DNA from: Maledivibacter sp.
Lineage (GTDB): Bacteria > Bacillota > Clostridia > Peptostreptococcales > Caminicellaceae
DNA: 38,490 nt
NCBI GenBank assembly: GCA_025210375.1
Contig: JAOASB010000001.1
Coordinates: 1 to 38,490, forward strand
Direction of reading: 5' to 3'
In this document: positions 7,684 through 16,140 of the stretch, one piece after another
Layout: the number at the start of each line of letters is the position of its first letter
How positions within the stretch are numbered: position 1 is the stretch's first letter
Program-made: the position numbers and the translations under genes
The notes under the pieces: model-generated
The model's database searches: none
What the model was told of the DNA's origin: nothing
Seen by the model: the letters and a program-made list of their open reading frames with translations, nothing else

Positions 7684-9138
7684 GTGATTGAATTTAAGAA
7701 TGTTTCGTTTACTTATCACAGTGACGAAATAAAAAGTGGTATAAAAAATGTGAATTTAAAAATTCCTACTGGCCAGGTTGTTCTATTTTGTGGAAAATCT
7801 GGATGTGGGAAGACTACCCTTACAAGATTAATTAATGGGCTGATTCCAGAATATTATGAGGGGTCATTGCATGGAGAAGTTTTAATAGATAATATAATTG
7901 CATCAAAATCCCCATTATATGAGGTATCTAAAAAAGTAGGTTCAGTTTTTCAAAATCCACGATCTCAATTTTTCAATGTAGATTCAACAAGTGAGATTGC
8001 CTTTGGTTGTGAAAATATGGGGCTTCCTGTGGATACAATATATGACCGTATCGGAAAGGTAGTAAGTGAGCTTAAAATTAATGAATTAATGGATAGAAAC
8101 CTATTTGAGCTATCCGGTGGAGAAAAACAAAAAATAGCATGTGCTTCGGTTTCAGCTATGGAGCCTGAAGTTTTTGTATTGGATGAGCCATCGTCAAATC
8201 TAGATATGGCAGCTATTAGGGATTTGAAACAAGCAATTGAAGATTGGAAAAAAAAGGGCAAAACAATTATTATTGCAGAACACAGGCTTTACTATTTAAT
8301 GGAATTAGCAGATCGTGTCATATATATGAAAAATGGTGAAATTATTAGGGATATGACGATAGATAAATTTAAACAAATTGATGATAATAATATCAATAAT
8401 ATGGGTTTACGTTCTCTACACCCCACAATTTCCACTACTAGTATGTCACCCTTATCGGATCAAGAAATTCAACTTACTAATTTCTATTTTTCTTATGAAA
8501 AAAAAGAAGCTGTGAATATCCCTAGTCTGGCATTTCCCAAAGGCTCCATTATTGGAGTTTTAGGAAATAACGGAGCTGGAAAAACTACCTTTGCAAGATG
8601 TTTGTGTGGGCTGACTAAAAAGTCAAAGGGTACAATGATCTATAATGGTAAGAAATATGAAGCCAAGGAAAGAATACGAATTTGTTATATGGTTATGCAG
8701 GATGTAAATCATCAGCTTTTTACTGAAAGTGTATTAGATGAGATTATACTTAGTATGGAAGGAAAGGATGAAACAGCTAATACTGATGCAGCCATAGAAA
8801 TCCTAAAAAGTCTAGAACTGCTAGAATTAAAGGATTTACACCCAATGTCTTTATCCGGTGGTCAAAAGCAACGAGTTGCTATAGGCAGTGCTATAGCCTC
8901 CAGTAAAGAAATCCTATTATTTGATGAACCAACAAGTGGATTAGATTATACACATATGGTTGAGGTTGCTAATTTGATTAAGGAATTATCGGACATGGAT
9001 AAGACAATTTTGATTGTTTCCCATGATCCCGAGTTGATAAATAGGGTATGTAATTATTTTATTTTCATTAAAGATGGCACCGTGCAGTGGTCTGGGAAAC
9101 CCATAGACAATAAAAATAGATTATTACACCATTTTTAA
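7684..9138 (+). CDS. ECF transporter ATPase with two fused nucleotide-binding domains
   Basis: 484 residues, two ABC ATPase domains in tandem. Domain 1: Walker A GKSGCGKTT (about 37-45), signature LSGGEKQK, Walker B VFVLDEPSS, His in AEHRLY. Domain 2 begins near residue 255: Walker A GNNGAGKTT, signature LSGGQKQR, Walker B LLFDEPTSGLD, VSHDPE H-loop. The fusion replaces separate EcfA and EcfA' subunits. The start is the GTG at 7684, with GGAGG 8 bases upstream; the nearby ATG at 7682 is out of frame and runs straight into TGA. Last gene of the plus-strand run. Confidence 0.9.
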   Translation: MIEFKNVSFTYHSDEIKSGIKNVNLKIPTGQVVLFCGKSGCGKTTLTRLINGLIPEYYEGSLHGEVLIDNIIASKSPLYEVSKKVGSVFQNPRSQFFNVDSTSEIAFGCENMGLPVDTIYDRIGKVVSELKINELMDRNLFELSGGEKQKIACASVSAMEPEVFVLDEPSSNLDMAAIRDLKQAIEDWKKKGKTIIIAEHRLYYLMELADRVIYMKNGEIIRDMTIDKFKQIDDNNINNMGLRSLHPTISTTSMSPLSDQEIQLTNFYFSYEKKEAVNIPSLAFPKGSIIGVLGNNGAGKTTFARCLCGLTKKSKGTMIYNGKKYEAKERIRICYMVMQDVNHQLFTESVLDEIILSMEGKDETANTDAAIEILKSLELLELKDLHPMSLSGGQKQRVAIGSAIASSKEILLFDEPTSGLDYTHMVEVANLIKELSDMDKTILIVSHDPELINRVCNYFIFIKDGTVQWSGKPIDNKNRLLHHF

Positions 9139-9262
9139 ATTTAGAAGACAATGAAGTTTGCTCACTTAAGTTTAGCTATAGATAAACAATATTAAGAGTT
9201 GCTAATCAAGGATAAAGTATATTAATTTTACTATTTCAATTAATTTTTTGATAGCATGATAG

Positions 9263-9309
9263 GGGCCCACGGCTTAATACTATGGATTTTCAGTGTAAGC
9301 CTTGGGCCC
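9263..9309. terminator. Hairpin between convergent genes
   Basis: GGGCCCACGGCTTA (9263-9276) pairs with TAAGCCTTGGGCCC (9296-9309), one mismatch in 14. It is unusually GC-rich for this DNA and lies between the convergent ECF ATPase and SufB-like genes, where a bidirectional terminator is expected. The downstream T tracts are poor, so a different role is possible. The remainder of 9139-9342 shows no gene. Confidence 0.55.
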
Positions 9310-9342
9310 ATGTGCTTAAGAGCAATTTTTATAATATATGCC

Positions 9343-10296
9343 TTACATATTAACCTTAGATGAGATAATCGTATCATCAATAATGATCTTTTCTTCTTCT
9401 CCTAAAAATCCTGTTATAACTAAATCTATAGCTTGATCCTCAGTTAGTCCTCTACTTCTTAAATAGTTTAAAACCTCATCAGAGATCTTTCCTACGGAAG
9501 CTTCATGGGTAAGTGAGGCATTTTTATTCTGGTTTATAAGCTCAGGAATAGCAACAATACTTGAATCATCGCATAATAAAAGCCCCATACAGTCTAAATG
9601 ACCTGTTGCCGCTTCATTAGCAAACATCCTACTTTGAGCATTTAAATGGGTGTTGTTCTTTGCAATCATCTTGACCCTTGATATCCCATTTGCCCTTTTC
9701 CCATTTAAATAGGTATCATCATACATATCTATCTTCCCCTGCTGTGCTAATATGGTTGATGCATAATTTAGGGAAGCATTTTCATCTAAATAATTACGAT
9801 TTTCAAGTCTGAGGGTCATAGGCGTACGTTGGCACTTTTGTGTAAGGCATGCCTGAGCATCTTTTTTTAAAATAAGCTCCATACTGGAATTTACCGTATC
9901 ATTCTCTCCCCAACTATGAAAATGATTTACATAGGCTCTAGCATTTTCCTTTACGATCATCTTTGTATGCCCTATATGTTTCCCATATAAATTTTGTTTT
10001 TTAGCAGCACAGGTATTATGCATCTCCACACTTACATTGTCTTCTACTACTACCAAATTAATTGCATTTTGAGTAACATATTGTGAGCATATTAAAATAT
10101 TGGTAATGAGTGGATCAATCAAGGATTTTTTAACCCAAATAAAATATCCCTCTTGGGGTTTTTGTGAAAAATATTGCCTACTCCAATCAAGGGTTTCATA
10201 GGCCTGTGGACTAGTCATAATAACTACATCCTTTTCCTGTATTATTTGGGTTTCATTATCTATTTGAGTATAGTTCGCATTTTTTGCATTTTTCAT
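9343..10296 (-). CDS. SufB/SufD-family scaffold of a minimal two-gene SUF-like system
   Basis: About 317 residues, shorter than standard SufB (about 465). The conserved SufB/SufD core is evident: LDCMGLLLCDDSS (Cys at about 236) and LTHEASVGKISDEV (His-Glu at about 264-265), equivalent in position to the cysteine and HE pair thought to act in cluster assembly in SufB. The start is the second ATG (10296): AGGAGG is 6 bases upstream of it but directly abuts the ATG at 10302. The gene overlaps the end of the SufC-like ATPase gene. The SufC-SufB pair without SufS, SufU or SufD matches the minimal SUF-like (SMS) arrangement described in archaea and anaerobes. Probably cytoplasmic Fe-S cluster assembly under iron limitation. 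Confidence 0.83.
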   Translation of the reverse strand: MKNAKNANYTQIDNETQIIQEKDVVIMTSPQAYETLDWSRQYFSQKPQEGYFIWVKKSLIDPLITNILICSQYVTQNAINLVVVEDNVSVEMHNTCAAKKQNLYGKHIGHTKMIVKENARAYVNHFHSWGENDTVNSSMELILKKDAQACLTQKCQRTPMTLRLENRNYLDENASLNYASTILAQQGKIDMYDDTYLNGKRANGISRVKMIAKNNTHLNAQSRMFANEAATGHLDCMGLLLCDDSSIVAIPELINQNKNASLTHEASVGKISDEVLNYLRSRGLTEDQAIDLVITGFLGEEEKIIIDDTIISSKVNM

Positions 10297-10957
10297 AACC
10301 ATCCTCCTCTATTGTTTGCCATACCCTCTGCCAATTTTTAGATGAGCAGATAATTTCTCCTCCTAACATAACATGGGCGAAGTCCGGCTTGAAAAATTTC
10401 AGTGCCCTACCCCTATGGGTAATTAAAAGAATAGCTTTATCAGCTAAATCTTGTTTTATCATAGAACACAATCTCTCAAGATTTTCTATATCTAATCCAG
10501 CATCCAATTCGTCCAAAATTATAAAATCTGGATTTAAGCTAATGACCTGAATGACTTCAGATAACTTTCTTTCTCCACCAGAAAACCCTACATTTACCTC
10601 TCTTCCCATGAGATCTTCAATTCCTTTTAACTCCACCTTTTTTTTAGATATCTTATCCAAAAGCTTAGATAGTTTTATATTTATAGCAGGGGGGTTCTGA
10701 TAAACAGCTGCAATTCCCAATCTTGCTCTTTCTTCTATCTCCATGTTCGTTATATCTTTTCCATTAAATGTAATATTCCCCTCTAAAACACGATATTGTG
10801 GAAATCCCATTAATGTATAAAGTAGTGTAGATTTACCTGAAGCATTGGCCCCCAATAAAACATGGGTTTGTCCTTTATCTATCTCTAAGTTAACTTTTTT
10901 TAAAACATTCTTTCCATCTACTTCCGTGGATAAATTATGGATTTTCAAAAAGCTCAT
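10256..10957 (-). CDS. SufC-like Fe-S assembly ATPase
   Basis: 233 residues with ABC motifs Walker A GANASGKSTL (about 36), signature VGFSGGERK and Walker B FIILDELDAGLD, the last being typical of SufC rather than transport ATPases, followed by LLITHRGRALKF. The FSGGERK signature and ELDAGLD are hallmarks of SufC. It is the first gene of a two-gene operon with the SufB-like scaffold, with AAGGAGA upstream and a Fur-type box in front of the operon. Confidence 0.88.
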   Translation of the reverse strand: MSFLKIHNLSTEVDGKNVLKKVNLEIDKGQTHVLLGANASGKSTLLYTLMGFPQYRVLEGNITFNGKDITNMEIEERARLGIAAVYQNPPAINIKLSKLLDKISKKKVELKGIEDLMGREVNVGFSGGERKLSEVIQVISLNPDFIILDELDAGLDIENLERLCSMIKQDLADKAILLITHRGRALKFFKPDFAHVMLGGEIICSSKNWQRVWQTIEEDGYEKCKKCELYSNR

Positions 10958-11039
10958 TTCATATATCTCTCCTTTCGATTATATTTCCTATGTATTTTTC
11001 TTTTATGATTGATTTCTATCTATTTCCTAATATCGACAA

Positions 11040-11076
11040 CAATAATCATTATCACTTATCTTCACCTATAATTATA
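11040..11076 (-). promoter_or_regulatory. Fur-type box and -10 element of the suf-like operon
   Basis: Read on the minus strand, 11054-11040 is TGATAATGATTATTG, matching 13 of the 14 defined positions of the 7-1-7 Fur consensus TGATAATnATTATCA. A minus-strand TATAAT lies at 11076-11071, putting the box at roughly +10 to +24 of the predicted transcript. A canonical -35 is not obvious. Iron-dependent repression of Fe-S assembly by Fur is known for suf in E. coli; here it is inferred from the site. Confidence 0.72.
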
Positions 11077-11159
11077 TCACAAATATGGTATTATTATTAT
11101 GCTATGGTATAAATTGTTTGATATTATAGGAATTAAATGAATATATACTCTAGGAATTT

Positions 11160-11264
11160 TATAGAGATTCCAGTTAAACAGTTAATTTATACACATCAAA
11201 ACTCCCTAGAAACATGGGATATTTTGAGATGCATAAATTAAGTTTAACTTTGGGAAATCTATAT
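11160..11264. repeat. Repeat family B hairpin, copy 2
   Basis: About 105 bases, imperfectly palindromic: TATAGAGATTCCAGTTAAAC near one end, mirrored by GTTTAACTTTGGGAAATCTA near the other, with AATTTATACACATC / GAGATGCATAAATT inside. Ends and stem sequence match the copies at 6085, 16033 and 24471. It sits in the 5' flank of the suf-like operon, upstream of the Fur box. Confidence 0.7.
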
Positions 11265-11362
11265 AATTACTCCTTATTTATGGAAAATGGAAAGAATATA
11301 ATTGAAAATAGCTTATGGAGATTATTTAATCTACAAGGAATATCCTTAATTACACTCCTGTA

Positions 11363-11485
11363 TTACCTATAGATTATATTATGTAATACTATTGCTAACA
11401 CACCTATTATGCCAGGTATAGCAAGCATTCTAAGGAGTTCAATAAACTCCATTTCTTGTAGATTTTTTCTACTATTACCCATCAT
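11363..11485 (-). CDS. 40-residue membrane micropeptide
   Basis: The ATG at 11485 has an excellent ribosome binding site, AAAAGGAG, 6 bases upstream. The 40 residues start MMGNSRKNLQEMEF and continue with a single hydrophobic helix containing MLAIPGIIGVLAIVL, ending HNIIYR before TAA. It looks like a one-pass membrane peptide with a charged cytoplasmic N-terminus. It lies on the minus strand downstream of an ABC pair (separated by a family A repeat) and upstream of the suf-like operon. I do not recognise the family. The strong start signal, not homology, is the support. Confidence 0.55.
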   Translation of the reverse strand: MMGNSRKNLQEMEFIELLRMLAIPGIIGVLAIVLHNIIYR

Positions 11486-11507
11486 TTCATTCTCCTTTTC
11501 GATAATC

Positions 11508-11666
11508 GAGCAAATTGCATAATTACTTTTTACAGAAACCATCTACTACACCTAGTTTTAAAATCCTTAAAGTTATACCATCAAATATGCTTATATCTTA
11601 AGTAATTAAATTAAAGATGATATTCCCATATTAGGCTTAGCCAAGCAAGAGTTATGCAATTTCCTC
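11508..11666 (+). repeat. Repeat family A, intact copy 4
   Basis: 159 bases, from GAGCAAATTGCATAATTAC to AGTTATGCAATTTCCTC, with about 15-base terminal inverted repeats. The body includes GCTTATATCTTAAGTAATTA, shared with the copies at 1 and 6047. It ends 22 bases upstream of the micropeptide start and could carry or block its promoter. Between it and the ABC gene (11667-11806) only a short ORF without a ribosome binding site is visible. Confidence 0.82.
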
Positions 11667-11806
11667 AATTATATAATTTCCCTTCAGCTGCTCCACATTT
11701 ATCTCTCTTTCCATCAACCCTTACATTACTTTTATATTCACTATTCATTGTATTATTAACATTATTTAGATAATGATATATTTGTAGGAGGAGATTTGTG
11801 ATAAAT

Positions 11807-11833
11807 GGCAGGGATCTACAGCTTTACCCTGCC
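11807..11833 (-). terminator. Hairpin overlapping the end of the second ABC pair
   Basis: GGCAGGG (11807-11813) and CCCTGCC (11827-11833) are perfect inverse complements around a 13-base loop containing the stop codon of the ABC gene. Position suggests a terminator for the minus-strand operon; only a weak T-rich tail (ATTTATC) follows. Confidence 0.5.
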
Positions 11834-13572
11834 CGCATCTTCCATCCCCTAGCTTTTTGCTGTTCCTTCCAAAGTCTAGAATATAGCCCCTTAGAGCTAA
11901 CCAATTCTTTATGGGTACCTTTTTCAATTATAGCTCCTTTATCAAGAACTAGGATCTGATTAGCATTCTCAATTGACTTAAATCTATGGGCAATAACTAT
12001 TACGGTTTTATCCTTTACTAGATTTTCAATAGCTTCTTGAATTTCCGCTTCATTCTCTGGATCAAGAGAAGCCGTGGCTTCATCAAGCATTACAACGGGA
12101 GCATTCTTTAAAATAGCCCTGGCAATTGAAATTCGTTGTTTTTCCCCTCCAGACAAAGAGCTTCCCCCTTCACTTACAAGGGTATCGTATTTATCTGGAA
12201 GATTCCTTATAAACTCGTCACAACATGCTAATTTTGATGCTCTTTTAACTTCTTCATCGGTAGCATTCATATTTCCAACACGTATATTATTTGCTATGGT
12301 ATCGTTGAAAAGATAAACATCCTGAAACACCATAGAAAGTTTACTTAACAATTTATCCGGTTCAAGTTCAGTAAGGGGAACTCCCCCTAGAAGTACTTCT
12401 CCTGACTGTACATCCCAAAACCGTGCTATTAGGCTTGTCATTGTTGTTTTACCTGATCCTGACAAGCCAACAAGTGCTGTCATTGACCGCTCTGGCAAAT
12501 TACAATTTACTTCCCTTAAGACATTATTTTCATTATAACCAAATGTGACATTATTGAAACTTATATGATTTCCCTCTGGAATTTCTCTAAATTCATTATA
12601 AGGAGGTTCCTTTGTCTCAAGTATCTCCCCAATTCGATTAATTGATATTGACATATATCTTAATTCAACAAGCATCGTTCCCAAGGTTTTAATTGGTTCA
12701 TAGAAATAATAACCTATAACAGCAAAGGAAAATAATTTTTCAATGGTAAGAGTCCCCATGGAACACATATGAACCGCCTTAAGCAGCATCATAAGATATC
12801 CCGTATCCAGACAAAACAGGAAAATCTGTATAGGAATCCCCGTCCAAACTTCAGTACGAAAGCTCATTTTTTTGAGATTTAGCATGGCTTCGTTCATGGT
12901 TTCAAATCTATCTCCAATCATATCATAGGACTTAAGCAGTTTAATGGTTTTAAAGTATTCAAGGACCCTAGAGGAAGTATCCGTAATCGATTTTATATGT
13001 CTTTGTCCAAGAACAACTACTATCTTACGTGCTATAAAAAGAAATATACTGGCGAAAACCACTGAAGCTATCATTATTCCCACTAGAACCATATTAACAT
13101 TGGCTAGAAAAATAATAAGAATAATCGGGGCAATTATACCCGCAGCTATGTCCGGTAGAAGACGAGATATAATCAGTTCCATTTTCTGGACATCACTGAG
13201 CAGCCTAGATGTCACATCTCCAGGATCCTTTTCCTTAAAGAAGCTTAGAGAAATCTTTCTAAGTTTATCTCCCATCTTTATCCTAAGCATTGAAGAGATT
13301 GTATAGGCCTTAACATAATTATTGGTCTGACTCCACATTGAAAGCAAAATATATATAATAAACACCCCAACATACCACAATCTATACTGTTTTAAAAGGG
13401 TAAAATTAATCTGATTATTAGTCAATACTGGAATTGTAAGCTCTATGATAATCCTATACAGAAATATATTGAAGACACCTAAAGGAATATTTGAAATAAG
13501 GTTTGAGGTTATCACAGCAATGAGGCTTCCTAAATTTTCCCTGAAAAAATTCCATTCTTTCTTACTTTTCAT
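11824..13572 (-). CDS. Exporter-fold ABC half-transporter, second pair, subunit 2
   Basis: 582 residues: membrane domain followed by an ATPase with Walker A GLSGSGKTT (about 369-377), signature LSGGEKQR, Walker B VVMLDEATASLDPENE and AHRFKS H-loop. The start has AAGGAGGG 6 bases upstream and overlaps the preceding gene by four bases (ATGA), so the two subunits are translationally coupled and probably heterodimeric. Same family as the pair at 2511-5996. The surrounding iron-responsive genes suggest metal-chelate traffic, but sequence alone cannot give direction or substrate. Confidence 0.87.
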   Translation of the reverse strand: MKSKKEWNFFRENLGSLIAVITSNLISNIPLGVFNIFLYRIIIELTIPVLTNNQINFTLLKQYRLWYVGVFIIYILLSMWSQTNNYVKAYTISSMLRIKMGDKLRKISLSFFKEKDPGDVTSRLLSDVQKMELIISRLLPDIAAGIIAPIILIIFLANVNMVLVGIMIASVVFASIFLFIARKIVVVLGQRHIKSITDTSSRVLEYFKTIKLLKSYDMIGDRFETMNEAMLNLKKMSFRTEVWTGIPIQIFLFCLDTGYLMMLLKAVHMCSMGTLTIEKLFSFAVIGYYFYEPIKTLGTMLVELRYMSISINRIGEILETKEPPYNEFREIPEGNHISFNNVTFGYNENNVLREVNCNLPERSMTALVGLSGSGKTTMTSLIARFWDVQSGEVLLGGVPLTELEPDKLLSKLSMVFQDVYLFNDTIANNIRVGNMNATDEEVKRASKLACCDEFIRNLPDKYDTLVSEGGSSLSGGEKQRISIARAILKNAPVVMLDEATASLDPENEAEIQEAIENLVKDKTVIVIAHRFKSIENANQILVLDKGAIIEKGTHKELVSSKGLYSRLWKEQQKARGWKMRAG

Positions 13573-15341
13573 GCTAAACCCTCCTTTTTAGTCATATTCC
13601 AATTTTTCGATCTTATATGAGCATTCCACATTTTATTGTATAGCCCATTTAATTCTAAAAGTTCTTGATGTGTACCACTTTCAGCTACATCACCTTTGTT
13701 GATAACAAAGATATTATCTGCTTTAACAACTGTAGAAAGCCTATGTGCAATTACAATCACAGTCTTGTTATACATAAGCTTTGAAATCGCCTCTTGCATC
13801 ATTGTCTCATTTTCTGCATCGGCGTAGGCAGTCGCTTCGTCGAGAAGAATAATAGGAGTATTTTTAAGCACAACTCTAGCTAAAGCAATCCTCTGCTTTT
13901 CTCCTCCACTCAGATGAACCTCTCCTCCATCACCAATTAACGTATCATAGCCATTTGGTAACTTCATTATGAATTTATGACACGCAGCTGCCTTTGCGGC
14001 CCTTTCAATTTCCTGTTGAGAAGCGTTAATATTTCCCATGCATATATTTGCCCTAACAGTATCAGTAAGCATCTGTACATCTTGAAAAACCGTTCCCACA
14101 ATTTCAGTGTTTCCCTTTGTTCCCATATCTTTTACTGAGACCCCACCGATACAAATGTCTCCCTCAGTAACCTCCCACATTCTAGCTATAATATTAATAA
14201 GGGTGGTTTTTCCTGCACCAGAAGGCCCAACAAGTGCCGTAAAAGATCCTTCCGGTAAAGTCATATTTATATCCTTCAAAATAGCAGGCCCATTTTCACT
14301 ATAGCGAAAGCCCACGTTTTTGAGTTCTATATCATATTTCTGAGGGAGCTTAGGCATTACAGGTTCAAAAAGAGGCTGTACAGAAAATACATCATTGATA
14401 CGCTTTATTCCAGCAATTATAAGCTCCATCCGTGATGTGATCATGATTGCATTAATTAATCCCTTACAGCATCCAGTACCAAGAAGCAAGAAAAGAATTA
14501 TAGTAGCAACATCAACCTTTCCGGCCTGCAATAAATAAATCCCAAGGGGGAGAATAAAAATTCCTCCACCAAGTACAACGGTTGTAAGTACAGCTCTATA
14601 GGGAGAAACTCCCTTAGACCACACGGTTACAATTTCACAGTAACTAAGTATGGATTCCTTAAGCTTCTTAAAAGAATCCACTGTAAGATTAAAAACCTTA
14701 ACAACGGGCATACCTTGAACAAACTGAATCATATTTGAATGCATATTCTCTATGGATTTGTGATATTTCATAGTTAATTCTTTACGATTTTGCCCCGTAA
14801 GAATACCATTCCACATCATGTAAACAATGAGAATACTTAAGGGTAATGGAATGGCAGCAGCCAAGGCCAGGCGCCAATCAACAGTGAAAAGATAAATCAG
14901 AGTTGCAAAGGGTAATACAAGTCCCGCAGCAATATCGGGAAAATTATGTGAAACAAAATTCTCTATCGACTCCACATCCTCCTGAACAATCTTAAGCATT
15001 TGCCCAGAATTTTTCTTGCCCCAAAATCCCATTGGAAGTGTTCCAATATGCTTAGTAAGACGTACACGAATATTGTAAAGCAAATCGAATGCCGCTATAT
15101 GACTAAACACAAAGGATGAGATAATCAACCCATATCGTAAAACAAGTGCTAAAAAAGCAATCCCTAGCCATCTTAAAACTGGTTCCGTCGATGCTTTGAT
15201 ACCAAACTGTAAATAGTAATCAACTATTTTAAAAATCAAAGCAAATGGTACTATAAGCAATATGGACCCTAAAGAAGCAAGTATAACGCATATAGTAATA
15301 GGAAGTCTTTTCTCCTTAATTAAATTTAAAAGAAGTTTCAT
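13569..15341 (-). CDS. Exporter-fold ABC half-transporter, second pair, subunit 1
   Basis: 590 residues from the ATG at 15341, which has GGAGG 8 bases upstream; an in-frame ATG at 15374 lacks a site. Six-helix membrane domain then ATPase: Walker A GPSGAGKTT (about 372-380), signature HLSGGEKQR, Walker B IILLDEATAYADAENE, AHRLST. The AYADAENE stretch resembles the decayed ATPase fragment at 25151-25425, which therefore derives from a related transporter. Second gene of an operon with the methyltransferase upstream. Confidence 0.87.
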   Translation of the reverse strand: MKLLLNLIKEKRLPITICVILASLGSILLIVPFALIFKIVDYYLQFGIKASTEPVLRWLGIAFLALVLRYGLIISSFVFSHIAAFDLLYNIRVRLTKHIGTLPMGFWGKKNSGQMLKIVQEDVESIENFVSHNFPDIAAGLVLPFATLIYLFTVDWRLALAAAIPLPLSILIVYMMWNGILTGQNRKELTMKYHKSIENMHSNMIQFVQGMPVVKVFNLTVDSFKKLKESILSYCEIVTVWSKGVSPYRAVLTTVVLGGGIFILPLGIYLLQAGKVDVATIILFLLLGTGCCKGLINAIMITSRMELIIAGIKRINDVFSVQPLFEPVMPKLPQKYDIELKNVGFRYSENGPAILKDINMTLPEGSFTALVGPSGAGKTTLINIIARMWEVTEGDICIGGVSVKDMGTKGNTEIVGTVFQDVQMLTDTVRANICMGNINASQQEIERAAKAAACHKFIMKLPNGYDTLIGDGGEVHLSGGEKQRIALARVVLKNTPIILLDEATAYADAENETMMQEAISKLMYNKTVIVIAHRLSTVVKADNIFVINKGDVAESGTHQELLELNGLYNKMWNAHIRSKNWNMTKKEGLA

Positions 15342-15397
15342 TGGTAAATCCTCCTCAGAATTGACATTAGTCAAATTTCAGTATAAATATAATAAAT

Positions 15398-16000
15398 TTA
15401 TTTAACAGTTAATTGGAGCATATAGTTATATCCAAGATCCACTAAATCAGTCTTTTTAAAACCATATTGCAATGTCAAAGCTTCTAGTTCTTGGGGTGAC
15501 AAACGCATATGTATTGGCGGCCCAAAATGACGCTCTTCTTTTTTGCACTCAATGATCGCTAAACGTCCATTGGGTTTTAAGACTCGATGAATTTCACTAA
15601 ATACATTGTTTTTGGTTTTACCAATATCAATTGCATGTAACACCGTAGCTATAAAACAAATATCAACACTGTTATCCTCAATTGGTAATTTATCAGTAAT
15701 ATCAGCAACCATTGGCTTGATGTTCTTCAACCCATTAGAATCAACTTCATTTGCTAAATTGTTGATCAATTCTTTCCATACATCTAAAGCATATACTACT
15801 CCCGAATCCCCTAGTCTTTTAGCAGCCTCAATTGTATAATCTCCTGCTCCACAGCCCATATCAAGAAAAATCTCTCCAGCTTTAAGCTTAAGCTCACTGA
15901 AAACAAGGCTGGGGTGCTGCATTGAGAAGCTACTTGGTCCCCGTCTATTTCTATTTCCTCTAAAACCATGCTCACCTTTGCATATATTTCCGTTATGCAT
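15398..16000 (-). CDS. Class I SAM-dependent methyltransferase
   Basis: 200 residues. Motif I is FLDMGCGAGDYT (about residues 45-56), followed by an acidic residue in VVYALDVW for the ribose, and motif IV-like DICFIATVLHAI; a post-motif LKPNGRLAIIECK is typical of UbiE/COQ5-like enzymes. The N-terminal 25 residues are basic and glycine-rich. GGGAGGAG precedes the start by 10 bases. It is the first gene of a run with two ABC half-transporters, so it may modify the transported molecule, but the substrate is unknown. Confidence 0.85.
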   Translation of the reverse strand: MHNGNICKGEHGFRGNRNRRGPSSFSMQHPSLVFSELKLKAGEIFLDMGCGAGDYTIEAAKRLGDSGVVYALDVWKELINNLANEVDSNGLKNIKPMVADITDKLPIEDNSVDICFIATVLHAIDIGKTKNNVFSEIHRVLKPNGRLAIIECKKEERHFGPPIHMRLSPQELEALTLQYGFKKTDLVDLGYNYMLQLTVK

Positions 16001-16032
16001 AATATTTCTACTCCTCCCAAGTTGATTTGTTT

Positions 16033-16140
16033 ATATAGGGATTTCAAGTATAGACTTTAACTTATACACACCCAAAATGCCCACAAACATCCCATATTTG
16101 TCTATGTATAAGTTAAGTTATACTATCGAAAGCCCTATAT
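16033..16140. repeat. Repeat family B hairpin, copy 3
   Basis: ATATAGGGATTTCAAGTATA at one end is mirrored by TACTATCGAAAGCCCTATAT at the other; the stem includes AACTTATACA / TGTATAAGTT. The terminal part supplies the stop codon and last bases of the giant gene ending at 16135. As a stable fold-back between two same-strand genes it could act as terminator or as an mRNA processing site. Confidence 0.78.

Noticed and set aside
9150..9175. GTTTGCTCACTTAAG as another family A terminus
   Set aside because: Only about 10 bases match the end and flank of copy 1; no body of the repeat follows.
11667..11760. 27-codon minus-strand frame (MNSEYKSNVRVDG) next to a family A repeat
   Set aside because: No ribosome binding site and composition unlike a conserved protein; may be debris.
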